Shown one piece after another: positions 5,501 to 5,637 of a DNA stretch of 5,637 nt (position 1 is its first letter; each line of letters begins with the position of its first letter). The stretch lies in assembly GCA_937926755.1 (NCBI GenBank), contig CALBBA010000159.1:1-5637 (forward strand). The letters run 5' to 3'. Both the position numbers and the translations under genes were made by a program. The notes under the pieces were generated by a model. It made no database searches. It saw nothing but the letters and a program-made list of their open reading frames with translations, and had not been told where the DNA came from. The DNA comes from an uncultured Collinsella sp. GTDB lineage: Bacteria; Actinomycetota; Coriobacteriia; Coriobacteriales; Coriobacteriaceae.

Positions 5501-5637
5501 GGTCTTTCCGTTGATGAACCCGTTGAGTGCGAGCGGGGTCTTGAGCGTTTCGTTTTGTTCGATGACCTGTGCCATCTCGCTCTGGGTGAGCGGGCGGCCG
5601 TTCAGACGGTTTATGTCGGCGTTGTTCTGTAACAGAA
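2567..5637 (-). CDS. hsdR: Type I restriction enzyme R subunit (HsdR), 5' end outside window
   Basis: This is the endonuclease and ATP-dependent DNA translocase subunit of a type I restriction enzyme, which works in the cytoplasm with HsdM and HsdS. Numbering here is from the ATG at 5573-5575. The PD-(D/E)xK nuclease is visible as D81, E95-L-K97 and a QxxxY motif (Q109-Y113). The SF2 motor follows: Walker A TTGSGKT (247-253), DECH (357-360), motif III GFTGTP (382-387), motif V around 623-647 (VVDQMLTGFD) and motif VI QAFSRTNR (656-663). A helical C-terminal region to residue 1002 probably contacts the methyltransferase. The frame stays open upstream of that ATG for 20 more codons (LLQNNADINRLNGRPLTQSE) to the window edge, so the ATG is internal and the gene is truncated by the window rather than damaged. 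Its stop overlaps the hsdS start as ATGA. No frameshift or missing catalytic residue is seen. Its promoter and true start lie outside the window. Confidence 0.96.
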   Translation of the reverse strand, partial: LLQNNADINRLNGRPLTQSEMAQVIEQNETLKTPLALNGFINGKTVAITRDNPDDVLHQGKGVSLKIYARQEIAAGQSRYQIAQQPVYPAKNKILNDRRGDLCLLINGMPVIHIELKRSGVPVSQATGQIEKYAHEGVFTGLFRLVQIFVGMTPDEARYFANPGTGVFNPNFFFHWEDFNNEPVCAGDKPGADEWKRFTSTLLSIPMAHQLIGFYTVADSSDGCLKVMRSYQYYAAAAISDKVRRCKWDERPKSSAPGRPGGYIWHTTGSGKTMTSFKSAQLIADSHDADKVVFLMDRIELGTQSLSEYRAFADDADDVQGTENTQVLKSKLASDDPKNRLIVTSIQKMSNVKAGEGRITQAELDRLASKRIVFVIDECHRSTFGDMLQDIRRAFPNALFFGFTGTPILDENQKKGSTTAMVFGECLHRYSIADGIRDGNVLGFDPYMVTTFDDHDVREAVALEQAKASSVGEAISDERKSKVFYHYMDQAKVPMGPMVDGAGNRIKGIEDFLTRAQYWPDTPHHDKVVEDVLRRFPVLSHGNKFHAILATSSIPEAIDYYRAFKERAPQMKVTALFDPSVDNNAGSTVKEDALVELIEDYNKAYGQEFTIPTWPAMKKDISARLSHKKPYVNVDSNRDSRIDLLIVVDQMLTGFDSKWLNTLYLDKVIDYESIIQAFSRTNRLFGPDKPFGTIRYYRRPHTMKGHIDAAVKLYSGDRPLDMFVQKLPDNIALMDARLQEILMVFEAAGVGDLSKLPASQEARRKFAKEFVELNEFLEAAKVQGFTWDQDTYEFEEEPDGGGRRGRTYFVQPVIDERTYLILVQRYKELFAGGIGPGGAPGAPYELDGHITEIDTGLIDSDYMNANFEKWLKCLEQDDEGLAAAREELHRSFASLSQDDQRFAELFLHDVERGDVALEDGMTLRDYITSYARKAKNAQVERVVEALGIDGELLAAMAALDLAESNINEFGRFDDLKDSVDKARAKAFFEQKEGKTLPLFKVNTRAAALLKKFILEGGFDIDE

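Noticed and set aside
1..5637. CRISPR array, tRNA or rRNA genes, insertion sequence ends
   Set aside because: No regularly spaced repeats, no RNA gene motifs and no transposase were seen. The only repeats are the five hsdS-linked copies described.

Overview
The window holds most of a type I restriction-modification locus that appears able to switch its DNA specificity by inversion. All of it is coding or recombination-site DNA, with no intergenic stretch over 300 bases. No taxonomic marker is present. The GC-rich hsdR, the compact overlapping genes and the look of the HsdS modules suggest a gut-type actinobacterium (Coriobacteriia or Bifidobacterium-like), but that assignment is a weak inference.

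Layout from right to left, following the minus-strand operon. (1) 5637-2567: hsdR, the restriction/translocation subunit, with its N-terminus beyond the right edge. (2) 2570-1899: hsdS-1, a half-length specificity subunit with one target recognition domain (TRD1), joined to hsdR by an ATGA stop/start overlap. (3) 1957-1031: a tyrosine recombinase of 308 residues with a complete R-K-HxxR-H-Y catalytic set, whose start overlaps the end of hsdS-1. (4) 493-1034 on the plus strand: a second HsdS module (TRD2) with no convincing start of its own; its stop shares the palindrome TTAA with the recombinase stop. (5) 476-1 on the minus strand: a third HsdS module (TRD3), also without a start and running off the left edge.

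Two classes of short repeat tie these parts together. A 19-bp sequence encoding WEQRK occurs at the head of all three TRD modules: 448-466 and 2470-2488 in one orientation, 493-511 in the other. A 29-bp sequence encoding LITLHQREP (36 bp with one mismatch) ends TRD1 and TRD2 and brackets the recombinase as an inverted pair (979-1014 and 1982-2017). Inversion across 493-511/2470-2488 would put TRD2 behind the hsdS start in frame. Inversion across the inner pair would flip only the recombinase and exchange the HsdS C-terminal tails. TRD2 and TRD3 sit head to head, 26 bp apart, so the left side looks like a two-headed store of silent specificities.

Inferred working model: HsdR, the expressed half-HsdS (probably acting as a dimer) and an HsdM encoded outside the window form the enzyme. 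The recombinase rearranges the hsdS modules, and its own orientation relative to the hsd operon changes with them. Recombinase-driven hsdS shuffling is known in other bacteria. The features most worth attention here are the single-TRD architecture, the third hidden TRD at the left edge and the self-inverting recombinase.
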